Below are positions 34,338 through 41,564 of a stretch of DNA of 42,776 nucleotides, one piece after another. Source of the DNA: Myxococcota bacterium. GTDB lineage: Bacteria; Myxococcota_A; UBA9160; UBA6930. A model generated the notes under the pieces. The model had not been told where the DNA came from. It did not search any database and saw only the letters and a list, made by a program, of their open reading frames with translations. Position 1 is the stretch's first letter. Each line of letters starts with the position of its first letter. The DNA is taken from contig JANQFK010000073.1 of assembly GCA_028277885.1 (NCBI GenBank), positions 1 through 42,776 of the forward strand. The letters run 5' to 3'. A program made the position numbers and the translations under genes.

Positions 34338-34955
34338 CTAGGCCTTCCGGTTCCGGTAGAGGGAGCCGTCCACGGCGCCCCGCATGGCGCCCTCGTCGAG
34401 GGCGCCGCCGAGGAACGCGTTCACGCGCCGCGCGGTGGCGGCGGGGTCGGAGACGGTGTCGCGGTAGTGGACCTCGATCAGGTCGAAGTTCGGGCGCTTG
34501 CGGCACAGCAGGCGGGTGCGGACGATGTCGTTGCGGTAGGCCTCCTTCATGGCCTCCGCGGCCGCCGAGCTGTCGGCGGTGCCGAGCCGCTGGATCATCT
34601 TGTCCTGGCTGGCCAGCACCTCGTCGAGGTCGCGGCGCATGAACACGACCTTGTAGTCGTTGTCGTCGGGCAGGTCCTTGATCAGGAACGAGATCACCTT
34701 GAGGGCGTGGCCCCGACCCGCGCGCACGTAGGACTTGTCCGTCTCCTTCTCCAGGTCCTTGATGCGCTCGTACTCGAAGTAGCCCTTGGGGTTGTCGACG
34801 TCGGCGGTCCTCTCGCCGTCGGTCATCACCGGCAGCCCGCCGGCCTCGAGCATCTTCATCATCATCGACGTGCCCGAGCGCGGCAGCCCGCTCACCACCA
34901 CCACGGGGTCGCCGGCGGCGCGCGGCCGGAGTCGGCGCAGCAGCGAGCCCAGCAC
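34338..34955 (-). CDS. Sulfotransferase-family protein
   Basis: 205 residues, cytosolic. GTG 34955 shares one base with the stop of the upstream membrane-protein gene (TAGTG). The N-terminal P-loop-like motif 'VVVSGLPRSGTSMMMKML' is the PAPS phosphosulfate-binding loop (PxRSGT). 'YKVVFMRRDLDEVLASQDKM' is the second PAPS-binding strand with Arg and Ser. 'DLIEVHYRDTVSDPAATARR' and 'VNAFLGG' follow the family pattern. Length is at the short end for the family. Acceptor unknown: sulfated glycans, lipids or proteins are all possible. It is translationally coupled to the membrane protein and belongs to the phosphodiesterase cluster. Confidence 0.85.
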   Translation of the reverse strand: MLGSLLRRLRPRAAGDPVVVVSGLPRSGTSMMMKMLEAGGLPVMTDGERTADVDNPKGYFEYERIKDLEKETDKSYVRAGRGHALKVISFLIKDLPDDNDYKVVFMRRDLDEVLASQDKMIQRLGTADSSAAAEAMKEAYRNDIVRTRLLCRKRPNFDLIEVHYRDTVSDPAATARRVNAFLGGALDEGAMRGAVDGSLYRNRKA

Positions 34956-35776
34956 TAGATCGTGACCCCGAACAGGCCCTTGAGGGAGAAGCCGGCGACG
35001 AGGGACAGCACCAGGGTCCACAGCAGGATGCCCACCTCGCCCTCGGGCAGGAAGCGGAGCGGCCGCGTGTGGGCCGCGAGCTCGAGGGAGCGCAGCGGTC
35101 CGGCCGCCGGCAGCGCGGGCTCGCCCGGGTACAGGAGCGCCTCCCAGCTGCGCAGCCGCTTCACCGGGACCTTGCGCGGGTCGCCCCCGACCGCCCAGGC
35201 CTTCTCGTAGGTCTCCCCACCCACCGCGACCTTGAGAACGTGGTCGCCCTCGCGCTCGGCGCGCAGGCGCCAGAACACCTGGCCGTCGGCGGTCCGCACC
35301 CCCGGCGCGTCGAGGGCGACGCCCGCGGGCAGCTCGAGGGAGACGTCCCGGGAGCTCACTCCGGCCCGGGGGTCCAGCTCCACCCGCAGCAGCTCCACGG
35401 CCCCGGCCGGCGAGGGCGCGTAGGCGTAGTGGGCCACCAGCTGCACCATCAGGGCGGTGATGGGAACGATCATCACCGCCAGGGGCAGCAGGTTGTGGCC
35501 GAGGTAGAGGCCGTTGCGGAGCAGGATGCCGCCGGTGGAGCGGAGCACCTGGAGGATGTCGTGGCTGAAGAGCCGGATCTCGAGCAGGCGCATCGAGATC
35601 TGGCTCTTGACCCGGGCGATGGCCTTCTGGTTCGAGACGTACTTGTAGACCTGGAGCGCGCCGATCCCCATCAGGACCGGCCACAGCAGCAGGTCGAAGA
35701 GCGGGAAGCGATGGCCGAAGGGGGCCATCACCACGTCGAAGAGCGCGCTCGAGGCGCCGTTGTAGAGCTCGATCAC
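34955..35776 (-). CDS. Membrane protein with YidC/Oxa1/EMC3 (DUF106)-like N-terminal half and periplasmic domain
   Basis: 273 residues, GTG start at 35776, 10 nt after the ribbon-helix-helix gene. Layout: short N terminus 'ASSALFDVVMAPF'; helix 1 'FDLLLWPVLMGIGALQVY'; then a basic amphipathic cytoplasmic region 'KYVSNQKAIARVKSQISMRL' up to 'LRNGLYLG'; helix 2 'NLLPLAVMIVPITALMVQLV'; a periplasmic beta-rich domain (about 125-245); and a last helix 'GILLWTLVLSLVAGFSLKGL'. Order, spacing and strings such as 'YKYVSNQKAIARVKSQI' and 'LLPLAVMIVPITALM' resemble archaeal DUF106 and EMC3/TMCO1 proteins of the Oxa1 insertase superfamily. This is an unaided impression. Members of that superfamily insert membrane proteins; function here unknown. 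Confidence 0.6.
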   Translation of the reverse strand: MIELYNGASSALFDVVMAPFGHRFPLFDLLLWPVLMGIGALQVYKYVSNQKAIARVKSQISMRLLEIRLFSHDILQVLRSTGGILLRNGLYLGHNLLPLAVMIVPITALMVQLVAHYAYAPSPAGAVELLRVELDPRAGVSSRDVSLELPAGVALDAPGVRTADGQVFWRLRAEREGDHVLKVAVGGETYEKAWAVGGDPRKVPVKRLRSWEALLYPGEPALPAAGPLRSLELAAHTRPLRFLPEGEVGILLWTLVLSLVAGFSLKGLFGVTI

Positions 35777-35786
35777 CGGTCGCGCC

Positions 35787-35987
35787 TCAGGAGATGTAGC
35801 CCAGCCCCTTGAGCTTCTCGCGGATCTGGTCGTCGGAGCCCGCGTCCTCGAAGTGCAGCATCTCCTTCTCGAGCACGTGGGTGATGAACTCCTCGGTCGT
35901 CGCGTAGCCGGCCACGTCGGCCACCTTGCGCAGCCGGTCGTGGAGGTCGCGGTCGATCTTCACCTTGACGGTCTTGCCTCCGAGCAT
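35787..35987 (-). CDS. Small ribbon-helix-helix-like protein with LGY tail
   Basis: 66 residues from ATG 35987 with GAGGAG as ribosome site. 'KTVKVKIDRDLHDRLRKVAD' followed by 'VAGYATTEEFITHVLEKEM' has the strand-helix-helix pattern of Arc/MetJ-type DNA-binding proteins. The final 17 residues, GSDDQIREKLKGLGYIS, form a separate tail that resembles the end of the lipoprotein at 40499 (GVDSDELDMLRSLGYVE). No toxin gene partner is seen, so it is not an obvious antitoxin. It lies 31 nt after the second phosphodiesterase gene and 10 nt before the membrane protein gene, so it is co-transcribed with both. It may regulate the cluster, or the fold may serve as a dimerising adaptor carrying the tail. 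Confidence 0.7.
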   Translation of the reverse strand: MLGGKTVKVKIDRDLHDRLRKVADVAGYATTEEFITHVLEKEMLHFEDAGSDDQIREKLKGLGYIS

Positions 35988-36018
35988 GGGCGGGTCTCCT
36001 CGGTCTCTCGGTCGTCTC

Positions 36019-38091
36019 TCAGAGTATCGGCTCGCCGATCATGCCCGGTCGAGCCTCGATCCCGTAGTGGGAGAGCAGGGTGACGGTGAGGTCGGTGAGG
36101 TCGTGGCCGTCCGCGGCGAGCTTGCGGTTCACCAGCAGGATGCCCGGCACGACGGCGGGCGACATCAGGTGGTTGCCCGACCAGCGCGACGTGTTGTCCT
36201 CGATCACGCCCTCGGTGATCTCTCCCAGCGTGGACTCGTCCGAGCACCCGTAGCCCCGGTCGTAGCCCACCACCAGGTCCGGCCCCTCGGCGCGGCGGTC
36301 GCCGCTGTACACCCGGTCGGCCCGGTCCGCGTCGCGCACCACCCGCGCCCCGTTCGCGGGATCCCGGAGCGCCTCGAGGCCGCGGGCGATCTCGTCGAGG
36401 AGCGCGGGGGCCTCCGCGGGGTCCACGATGCCCTCGGCCTCGCGGCCGGCGAGGTTCAGGTAGAGGCCGTTGAAGCCGAGCCCGTAGGCCCGGGTCTTCG
36501 ACCAGTCCACGTCCCCGGCCACGATGTGCCCCGTGGTCTTGCCGTCCTTCAGCCTCAGGTAGCCCTGGTCCCGCAGCCAGGCGTTCAGGTGGACGTCGCG
36601 GGTGAAGGGCTGGAAGCCGTGGTCGCTCATCACCACGAGCAGGGTCTCGGGCGGAAGCCGCCGCCGCACGTCGCCGAGCAGCCGGTCCACGTCGCGGTAG
36701 AAGCTCTCGATGTCCCCGGCGTGCTTCGGCGCCACCGCCGGATCGTGGGCCGGGTGCGGCGGAGCGCCGGGGTGCTTCGGGTCCTCGTGGCGCCACAGCA
36801 TGTGGCATTGAAGGTCGATGTCCGACAGGTAGACGAAGGTGGCGTCGCCGGGCTCGAAGCGATCCAGGGCGAGGTCCACCAGGCGCCGCGTGTCCTCCTG
36901 CACCAGGGCCACCTGCTTCAGGTAGTCGTCGTCGTCGAACACGCCGTCGTTCAGCGCGTCGGTGTCCTCGGGCAGGCCCTGGGTGTAGAAGAAGCCGGTC
37001 TCTTCGAAGACCTCCTTCACGAAGTCGTCCGGGCTCGTGATGGGGACCGCCGGATCCGACGGCGAGACGTTCACCGGCGAGGCGTAGACCTGGAAGCGCG
37101 GCCGCAGCTCCTTGGCGTAGAAGCGCACCGTGCCGCGCACCGTCATCAGGCCCATGGGCAGCACGTCGAAGGGCACCTCGACCCAGTCCGACCACTCGCC
37201 CTGCTGGAGCAGGGTGCGCTGGCCCGCGACCTCGACGACGGCGGTGGGGAGCGCGCCGTTCCCGCCTTCGTACGGTCCCGGGCCCGGCCCCGGGTCCAGG
37301 TGGATCGTCACGCCGCGGGTCAGGTAGTCGCCGTCGCCCGGGGTCTCGCCGGGCTCGAGGCGGAACTGGTCCGGCGGGCCGCGCAGCACGCCGCTCACGG
37401 TGTCCGGGGTGCCGTCGAGGTCGAGGTCCTGCACCGAGACGACCTCGACGTCGCCCTTGGGATCGTCCTTCTCGACCAGGGTGTCGGTGTAGAGCGTGTA
37501 GGTGCCGAAGCCGCCGCGCACGTCCACCGTCCCCATGCCGTCCAGCACCTTGGCCTCGGATTCGGGCGTGGGGAAGTTGCCGGGGATCCGGAACACCTCG
37601 ACGTCGACGCCCTCCTCCACCAGCACGTCCCACCAGGGCGTCCCGCCGCGGTTGTTGCGCACCTCGGGGGCGGAGAGCGGGATCACGTAGCCGAAGAAAC
37701 GCAGCGCGGGGCCCGGGTCGCCGGCCGGCGGCGTCGCCGAGGAGATCGGATGGTAGGTGGCGGGGTCGCGGTGGATGAAGTCGAAGATGCCGTGGCCGCC
37801 GGGGTTCATGCCCGTCACGAAGTTCGACCAGGCCACCGGGCTCTGGGGCGGGTTCGAGGTGCCGAGGCTCTGGAAGCTCCCCTCCGAGGCGAGCTTCGCG
37901 AAGTTCGGCATGTGCCCCTCGTCCATCAGGCGCCGCAGGATCACCGGGTCCATGCCGTCCACGCCGACCACGAAGACGCCGGTCTCCCGCCCGGACTTCG
38001 CCCCGGCGAGGGAGGCGAGGACGCCGGCGACCAGCGCCGGCAGGGCCAGGGCGGCGAGGCGCCGGGCCCGGTGCGACCGGCGCGAGCTCAC
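36019..38091 (-). CDS. Type I phosphodiesterase/nucleotide pyrophosphatase-family protein, exported
   Basis: 690 residues from GTG 38091, overlapping the stop of the preceding gene (GTGA). A twin-Arg-rich start and hydrophobic stretch 'RRLAALALPALVAGVLASLA' form a signal peptide. Alkaline-phosphatase superfamily metal ligands are visible in order: Asp45 in 'VFVVGVDGMDP', nucleophile Ser84 in 'PPQSPVAWSNFVTGMNPGGH' (Thr is more usual), Asp and His in 'YLSDIDLQCHMLWR', Asp-His in 'VVMSDHGFQPF', and the last His in 'SRWSGNHLMSP'. The insert between core strands is long (about 110-380). It should hydrolyse a phosphodiester or transfer a phospho-group in the periplasm; the substrate is unknown. 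It is a diverged paralogue of its upstream neighbour, with which it is coupled. Confidence 0.88.
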   Translation of the reverse strand: MSSRRSHRARRLAALALPALVAGVLASLAGAKSGRETGVFVVGVDGMDPVILRRLMDEGHMPNFAKLASEGSFQSLGTSNPPQSPVAWSNFVTGMNPGGHGIFDFIHRDPATYHPISSATPPAGDPGPALRFFGYVIPLSAPEVRNNRGGTPWWDVLVEEGVDVEVFRIPGNFPTPESEAKVLDGMGTVDVRGGFGTYTLYTDTLVEKDDPKGDVEVVSVQDLDLDGTPDTVSGVLRGPPDQFRLEPGETPGDGDYLTRGVTIHLDPGPGPGPYEGGNGALPTAVVEVAGQRTLLQQGEWSDWVEVPFDVLPMGLMTVRGTVRFYAKELRPRFQVYASPVNVSPSDPAVPITSPDDFVKEVFEETGFFYTQGLPEDTDALNDGVFDDDDYLKQVALVQEDTRRLVDLALDRFEPGDATFVYLSDIDLQCHMLWRHEDPKHPGAPPHPAHDPAVAPKHAGDIESFYRDVDRLLGDVRRRLPPETLLVVMSDHGFQPFTRDVHLNAWLRDQGYLRLKDGKTTGHIVAGDVDWSKTRAYGLGFNGLYLNLAGREAEGIVDPAEAPALLDEIARGLEALRDPANGARVVRDADRADRVYSGDRRAEGPDLVVGYDRGYGCSDESTLGEITEGVIEDNTSRWSGNHLMSPAVVPGILLVNRKLAADGHDLTDLTVTLLSHYGIEARPGMIGEPIL

Positions 38092-40328
38092 GACTGGCCG
38101 CTCGCCTTCCGGTCCGCCGGCGGGAAGATCAGCGCGCCCGGCGCGGCGCCGCTCTGGGGCAGGCTCGTCGGGTCCAGCATGCCCTTCACGCCCGCCTCCT
38201 CGGTGCCCTCGGCGAAGATCATCCGGCCCTGCATGTAGCCCGGGATCTCCTGGCCGAACAGCCGCAGCACGCTGGCCGGGACGTCGACCAGGCGCGGGCT
38301 CTCCTCCGCGATGGCGCGGTTGCAGAAGAACACGCCGGGAACGATGGCCGGGTCCACGCAGTGGTCGCCGGACCAGCTCTTGGTGTTGTCGCAGAAGACT
38401 TCCTCGGTGACCTGGCCCGTGGCGCACTCCCAGCTGTTCCGGTAGCCGCCCTCCCAGCCCACCAGGAGGTCCGGCGCGTCGAATCGGTAGGGACCCCGGA
38501 AGAACTTCTGGGAGACCGAGACCCGCCGCACGCAGGGCTCGCCCGTGGCGGGGTCGATCAGCCGGCCGAGCTTGTCCGCGAGCTCCTGCACCAGGGCCCG
38601 GTACTCGGCGCCCTCCTCGACGATCCCCGACCTCTCCCGGCCCTTGCGGTTGACGAAGATCCCGGTGAGACCGAGGGCGAAGGCCTTCGTGCGGCTCCAG
38701 TCGACGCCCTCGAACCAGTCGCCGCCGGTGCGGGCGCCGTCCTTCAGGTGCAGGTAGCCGTTGTCGCGCAGCCAGCTGTTGATGTTCACGCCGCGGCGGA
38801 AGTTGGTGAAGCCGTGGTCGCTGATCACCATGAAGACCGTGTCCGGGTCGTCCACCAGGTGCCAGACCTTGCCGACCAGCGCGTCGGCCCGCTCGTACAC
38901 CCGGGCGATGGCGTCCTTCCACTGCTCCGTGTCCTTGCCGGCGTTGGCCGGGTGGGTCGGATCGAGGTAGCGGTAGAACATGTGCTGGACGCGATCCGTG
39001 GTGTCGAAGACCGTCGTGACCAGTCCCTTCTTCGACTGCGCGACGGCATCGAGGAACATCCGCTCGCGCTCCTCGTAGATCAGCATCGCCTGGTCGAAGA
39101 AGACCTTCTCGTCGATCACCCGCTCGTTCAGCGACCAGGTGTCCTCGGCGAGCCCCAGGGTGGCGAACTTGCCCTGCTTCTTGGCCAGGTAGATCGCGTA
39201 GACCTCGGGGTGGGCGATGGGCATCGCCGGGTTCTCGGGATCGATGTGGATCGGGGTCACGTACAGGTTCACGTGGGGCGAGGTCGAGACCAGGTAGAAG
39301 CGCGCGATCCCGCGCACCTTGATGCCGAGCCCGGCCGAGAAGGTGAGCTCCACCCAGTCCGAGTACTCGCCGAGGGTGAGGCGCACGGGCTCGTGGTCGT
39401 CGATCTCGAGCAGCGCGGACTCGCCGTCCTCGGCCACGCCGAGGGTGAAGGGCAGGGTCATGCGCCCGCCGGACTTGAGCATGGAGTTGTCCGGCCCGAC
39501 CAGGCGCGAGCGCATCACGTTGCCCTTGCGCCGCAGCACCGTCTGCTCGCCGCCGGTGAAGCGCGGCACGTCGCCCTCGGCGTCGGTGCTGAAGAACGAG
39601 AACGTGCCCTGGCTGCCGCGCAGGTCCGGCACGCACATGCCCGAGAGCAGCAGCCCGTTCTTGAAGGGCACGGGCGGGAAGGTGATCGGGACGCGCTGGA
39701 TGATCGAGAAGATGTGCTTCTCGCCCAGCAGCTTCCAGAAGTGCTGGCTCTTCTGGAGCAGCTTGATGCGCGGCTTGCCCAGCGGCACCAGGTAGCGGCC
39801 GATGTTGAGCACCCGCTTCGCACCGCCGATGTCCGTGGAGCTCAGCATCGGCGCGTAGGTGCAGGGGTCGCGGGTCAGGAAGTCGTAGATGCAGTGCTGG
39901 CTGGCGTCGACGCCCGTGGCGAAGGTGGACCAGGCGACCGGCGACATGGAGGGCACGCTGGTGTCGAGGGGCCGGAAGACGCCGCGCTCGGCGAGCTTCT
40001 GGAAGTGGGGCAGGCGCCCCTCGCGCATCAGCTTCGTGGCCAGGCCCGGATCCATGCCGTCGAGGCCCAGGATCACCACGCGCTTGCTGAGCGCCTTCTT
40101 GTAGGGGTTCCCGACCCGGATCAACCGGTAGAGCAGCCGCACCGGCCAGGTGAGGATGATCGCGAAGGCGAGCAGGAAGGTGACCAGCAGGACCAGCATC
40201 GAGCCCACGAAGGCGAAGCCCGCCCCGGGCCCGATGTAGGCCTGGGCCTCCTGGGCGCCGAGCAGCGTGACGGCGGCGACGCCGATCAGGCTCGAGGCGA
40301 CGCGCCGGATGTTCGAAGGGATGCTCAT
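38088..40328 (-). CDS. Type I phosphodiesterase-family protein, membrane-anchored
   Basis: 746 residues. N terminus: signal-like segment ending AQEAQA, then 'YIGPGAGFAFVGSMLVLLVT' leading into a membrane helix (about 38-62) and a basic stretch. The catalytic domain has the same ligands as its neighbour: Asp90 in 'VVILGLDGMDP', Ser129 in 'SVPSMSPVAWSTFATGV', Asp and His in 'TTVFDTTDRVQHMFYR', Asp-His in 'FMVISDHGFTNF', and His in 'KSWSGDHCVDPAIVPG'. The YIGPGAG/YIDPG-type motif before a helix is also known from other envelope proteins. Probably faces one side of the inner membrane; if the first segment is not cleaved, topology needs testing. First gene of the cluster, divergent from the small lipoprotein. 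Confidence 0.88.
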   Translation of the reverse strand: MSIPSNIRRVASSLIGVAAVTLLGAQEAQAYIGPGAGFAFVGSMLVLLVTFLLAFAIILTWPVRLLYRLIRVGNPYKKALSKRVVILGLDGMDPGLATKLMREGRLPHFQKLAERGVFRPLDTSVPSMSPVAWSTFATGVDASQHCIYDFLTRDPCTYAPMLSSTDIGGAKRVLNIGRYLVPLGKPRIKLLQKSQHFWKLLGEKHIFSIIQRVPITFPPVPFKNGLLLSGMCVPDLRGSQGTFSFFSTDAEGDVPRFTGGEQTVLRRKGNVMRSRLVGPDNSMLKSGGRMTLPFTLGVAEDGESALLEIDDHEPVRLTLGEYSDWVELTFSAGLGIKVRGIARFYLVSTSPHVNLYVTPIHIDPENPAMPIAHPEVYAIYLAKKQGKFATLGLAEDTWSLNERVIDEKVFFDQAMLIYEERERMFLDAVAQSKKGLVTTVFDTTDRVQHMFYRYLDPTHPANAGKDTEQWKDAIARVYERADALVGKVWHLVDDPDTVFMVISDHGFTNFRRGVNINSWLRDNGYLHLKDGARTGGDWFEGVDWSRTKAFALGLTGIFVNRKGRERSGIVEEGAEYRALVQELADKLGRLIDPATGEPCVRRVSVSQKFFRGPYRFDAPDLLVGWEGGYRNSWECATGQVTEEVFCDNTKSWSGDHCVDPAIVPGVFFCNRAIAEESPRLVDVPASVLRLFGQEIPGYMQGRMIFAEGTEEAGVKGMLDPTSLPQSGAAPGALIFPPADRKASGQS

Positions 40329-40394
40329 GGGCCTCGATCGGTGCTCGGAGATCCGCGGCGGCGGGAGCGCCAGACCCGGTTCATCGAGCCCGGT

Positions 40395-40422
40395 ATGATA
40401 TCGGAAGGCCGGCGCAGCCCAA
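40395..40422 (-). promoter_or_regulatory. Weak candidate promoter of the phosphodiesterase cluster
   Basis: Minus strand TTGGGC (40422-40417), 16 nt, TATCAT (40400-40395). The -10 is good for this GC content and the -35 is poor. The leader would be about 60 nt. Confidence 0.35.
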
Positions 40423-40498
40423 GAGGGCCTCGCGCGCGGCCCCGGGAGGCGTCCCCGTCGGTCGCCCCGCGGAAGGATCGGATCAACGGGAGCCGGTT

Positions 40499-40975
40499 AT
40501 GAGGTGTTTCTGCGCGTTGCTGATGGTCGCCATCCTGGGCGGCTGCGGGGCCTCGGCCGAGGACCGCCTGGCCGACGCGCGCGCGGGCCTCGCCGACGCC
40601 GACTACGCCGCGGCGCTCTCCGCCGCCGAGGCCGGGCTGCGGGCGCAGCCCGACGAGGTCACGCGCTGGGGGCTCGAGCTCGCCCGGCTCGAGGCCCAGG
40701 CCCGGTCGGGCCGGGGCGAGGCAGCGAAGCAGCAGATCGAGCGCCTGGCCGACGCGTACCCCGAGCACGTGCCGGTCACCCAGTACGCCGCGACGGCCCA
40801 CCAGCTGCGCAGCGCCGGCGAGGGCCCCGCCGCCATCGAGGTGCTCGACCTGGCCATGAAGCGCCACCCCGGCGACCCCATGATCGAGCGGCTGATCGCG
40901 GCCTCGGTGTCGGCCTCGGCGGGCGTCGACTCCGACGAGCTCGACATGCTGAGGTCCCTGGGATACGTCGAGTGA
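40499..40975 (+). CDS. Small helical (TPR-like) lipoprotein with LGY tail
   Basis: 158 residues. Perfect lipobox 'AILGGC' with Cys16; a GGGAG ribosome site precedes the ATG. The mature part is alpha-helical with TPR-like Ala-rich helices ('LADADYAAALSAAEAGLRAQ', 'EAAKQQIERLADAYPEHVPV', 'GPAAIEVLDLAMKRHPGDP'). The last residues, GVDSDELDMLRSLGYVE, repeat the tail seen on the ribbon-helix-helix protein at 35787. It is divergent from the phosphodiesterase genes and probably shares their regulation. Likely inner- or outer-membrane-tethered adaptor; no enzyme activity expected. Confidence 0.75.
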   Translation: MRCFCALLMVAILGGCGASAEDRLADARAGLADADYAAALSAAEAGLRAQPDEVTRWGLELARLEAQARSGRGEAAKQQIERLADAYPEHVPVTQYAATAHQLRSAGEGPAAIEVLDLAMKRHPGDPMIERLIAASVSASAGVDSDELDMLRSLGYVE

Positions 40976-40981
40976 GCGCCG

Positions 40982-40998
40982 GGCCCGCCGAGCGGGCC
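40982..40998. terminator. Hairpin between convergent lipoprotein and ogt genes
   Basis: GGCCCGC (40982-40988), CGA, GCGGGCC (40992-40998): a perfect 7 bp stem with a 3 nt loop, between the stops of two convergent genes. No T-run. Confidence 0.5.
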
Positions 40999-41008
40999 GG
41001 GGGCCGCG

Positions 41009-41521
41009 CTAGAGCAGCTCGCCCCGGCTCTCCATGGCGAGCAGCTGCTGCTTGAGGGCCAGCCCGCCTCCGTAGCCGCCCAGGTGGCCGCCGGTGCGCA
41101 CCACCCGGTGGCAGGGCACCACCAGGGGGACGGGGTTCGCGCCGTTGGCCGCTCCCACGGCGCGCACCGCGCCCGGGTTGCCGATCGCCCGGGCCACGTC
41201 GCCGTAGCTGCGCGTCTCTCCGTAGGGGATGCGGAGCAGCTCGGCGTAGACGCTGCGCTGGAACGCGGTCGCGCGCAGGTCGAGGGGAAGCTCGAACTCG
41301 CGGCGCTTGCCCTCCAGGAACTCGAGCACCTGTGCGATGGCGGCGCGGTTGGGTGCGAAGCCCTCGCGCAGCTCGGCGTCGGGCAACGCCCGGCGCTGCC
41401 AGCCCCGGAACCCGCACCCGCTCGCGTGGGGCAGCTCCAGGTAGGCGAGCCCGCGCTCCGTCGAGGCGGCGAACATCTCGCCGACGGGAGTCTCGAAGCG
41501 GGCGGTGTGGACGATCCCCAT
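41009..41521 (-). CDS. ogt: Methylated-DNA--[protein]-cysteine S-methyltransferase
   Basis: 170 residues from ATG 41521; a GTG 6 nt upstream is also possible. It repairs O6-alkylguanine by transferring the alkyl group to its own Cys, a one-use reaction. The active-site motif 'PLVVPCHRVVRTGGHLGGYGGGL' is complete (PCHRV). The DNA-binding helix-turn-helix 'LRIPYGETRSYGDVARAIGN' with 'AVRAVGAANGANP' (Arg finger) precedes it. There is no Ada N-terminal domain, so this is the Ogt/MGMT type. A TATTGT sequence 9 nt before the ATG suggests a very short or absent leader. It is divergent from galE with only 43 nt between the starts. Confidence 0.95.
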   Translation of the reverse strand: MGIVHTARFETPVGEMFAASTERGLAYLELPHASGCGFRGWQRRALPDAELREGFAPNRAAIAQVLEFLEGKRREFELPLDLRATAFQRSVYAELLRIPYGETRSYGDVARAIGNPGAVRAVGAANGANPVPLVVPCHRVVRTGGHLGGYGGGLALKQQLLAMESRGELL

Positions 41522-41564
41522 CCGCACGTCACAATACCACGCACGCGAGCGGGAGAGGAGGCCC

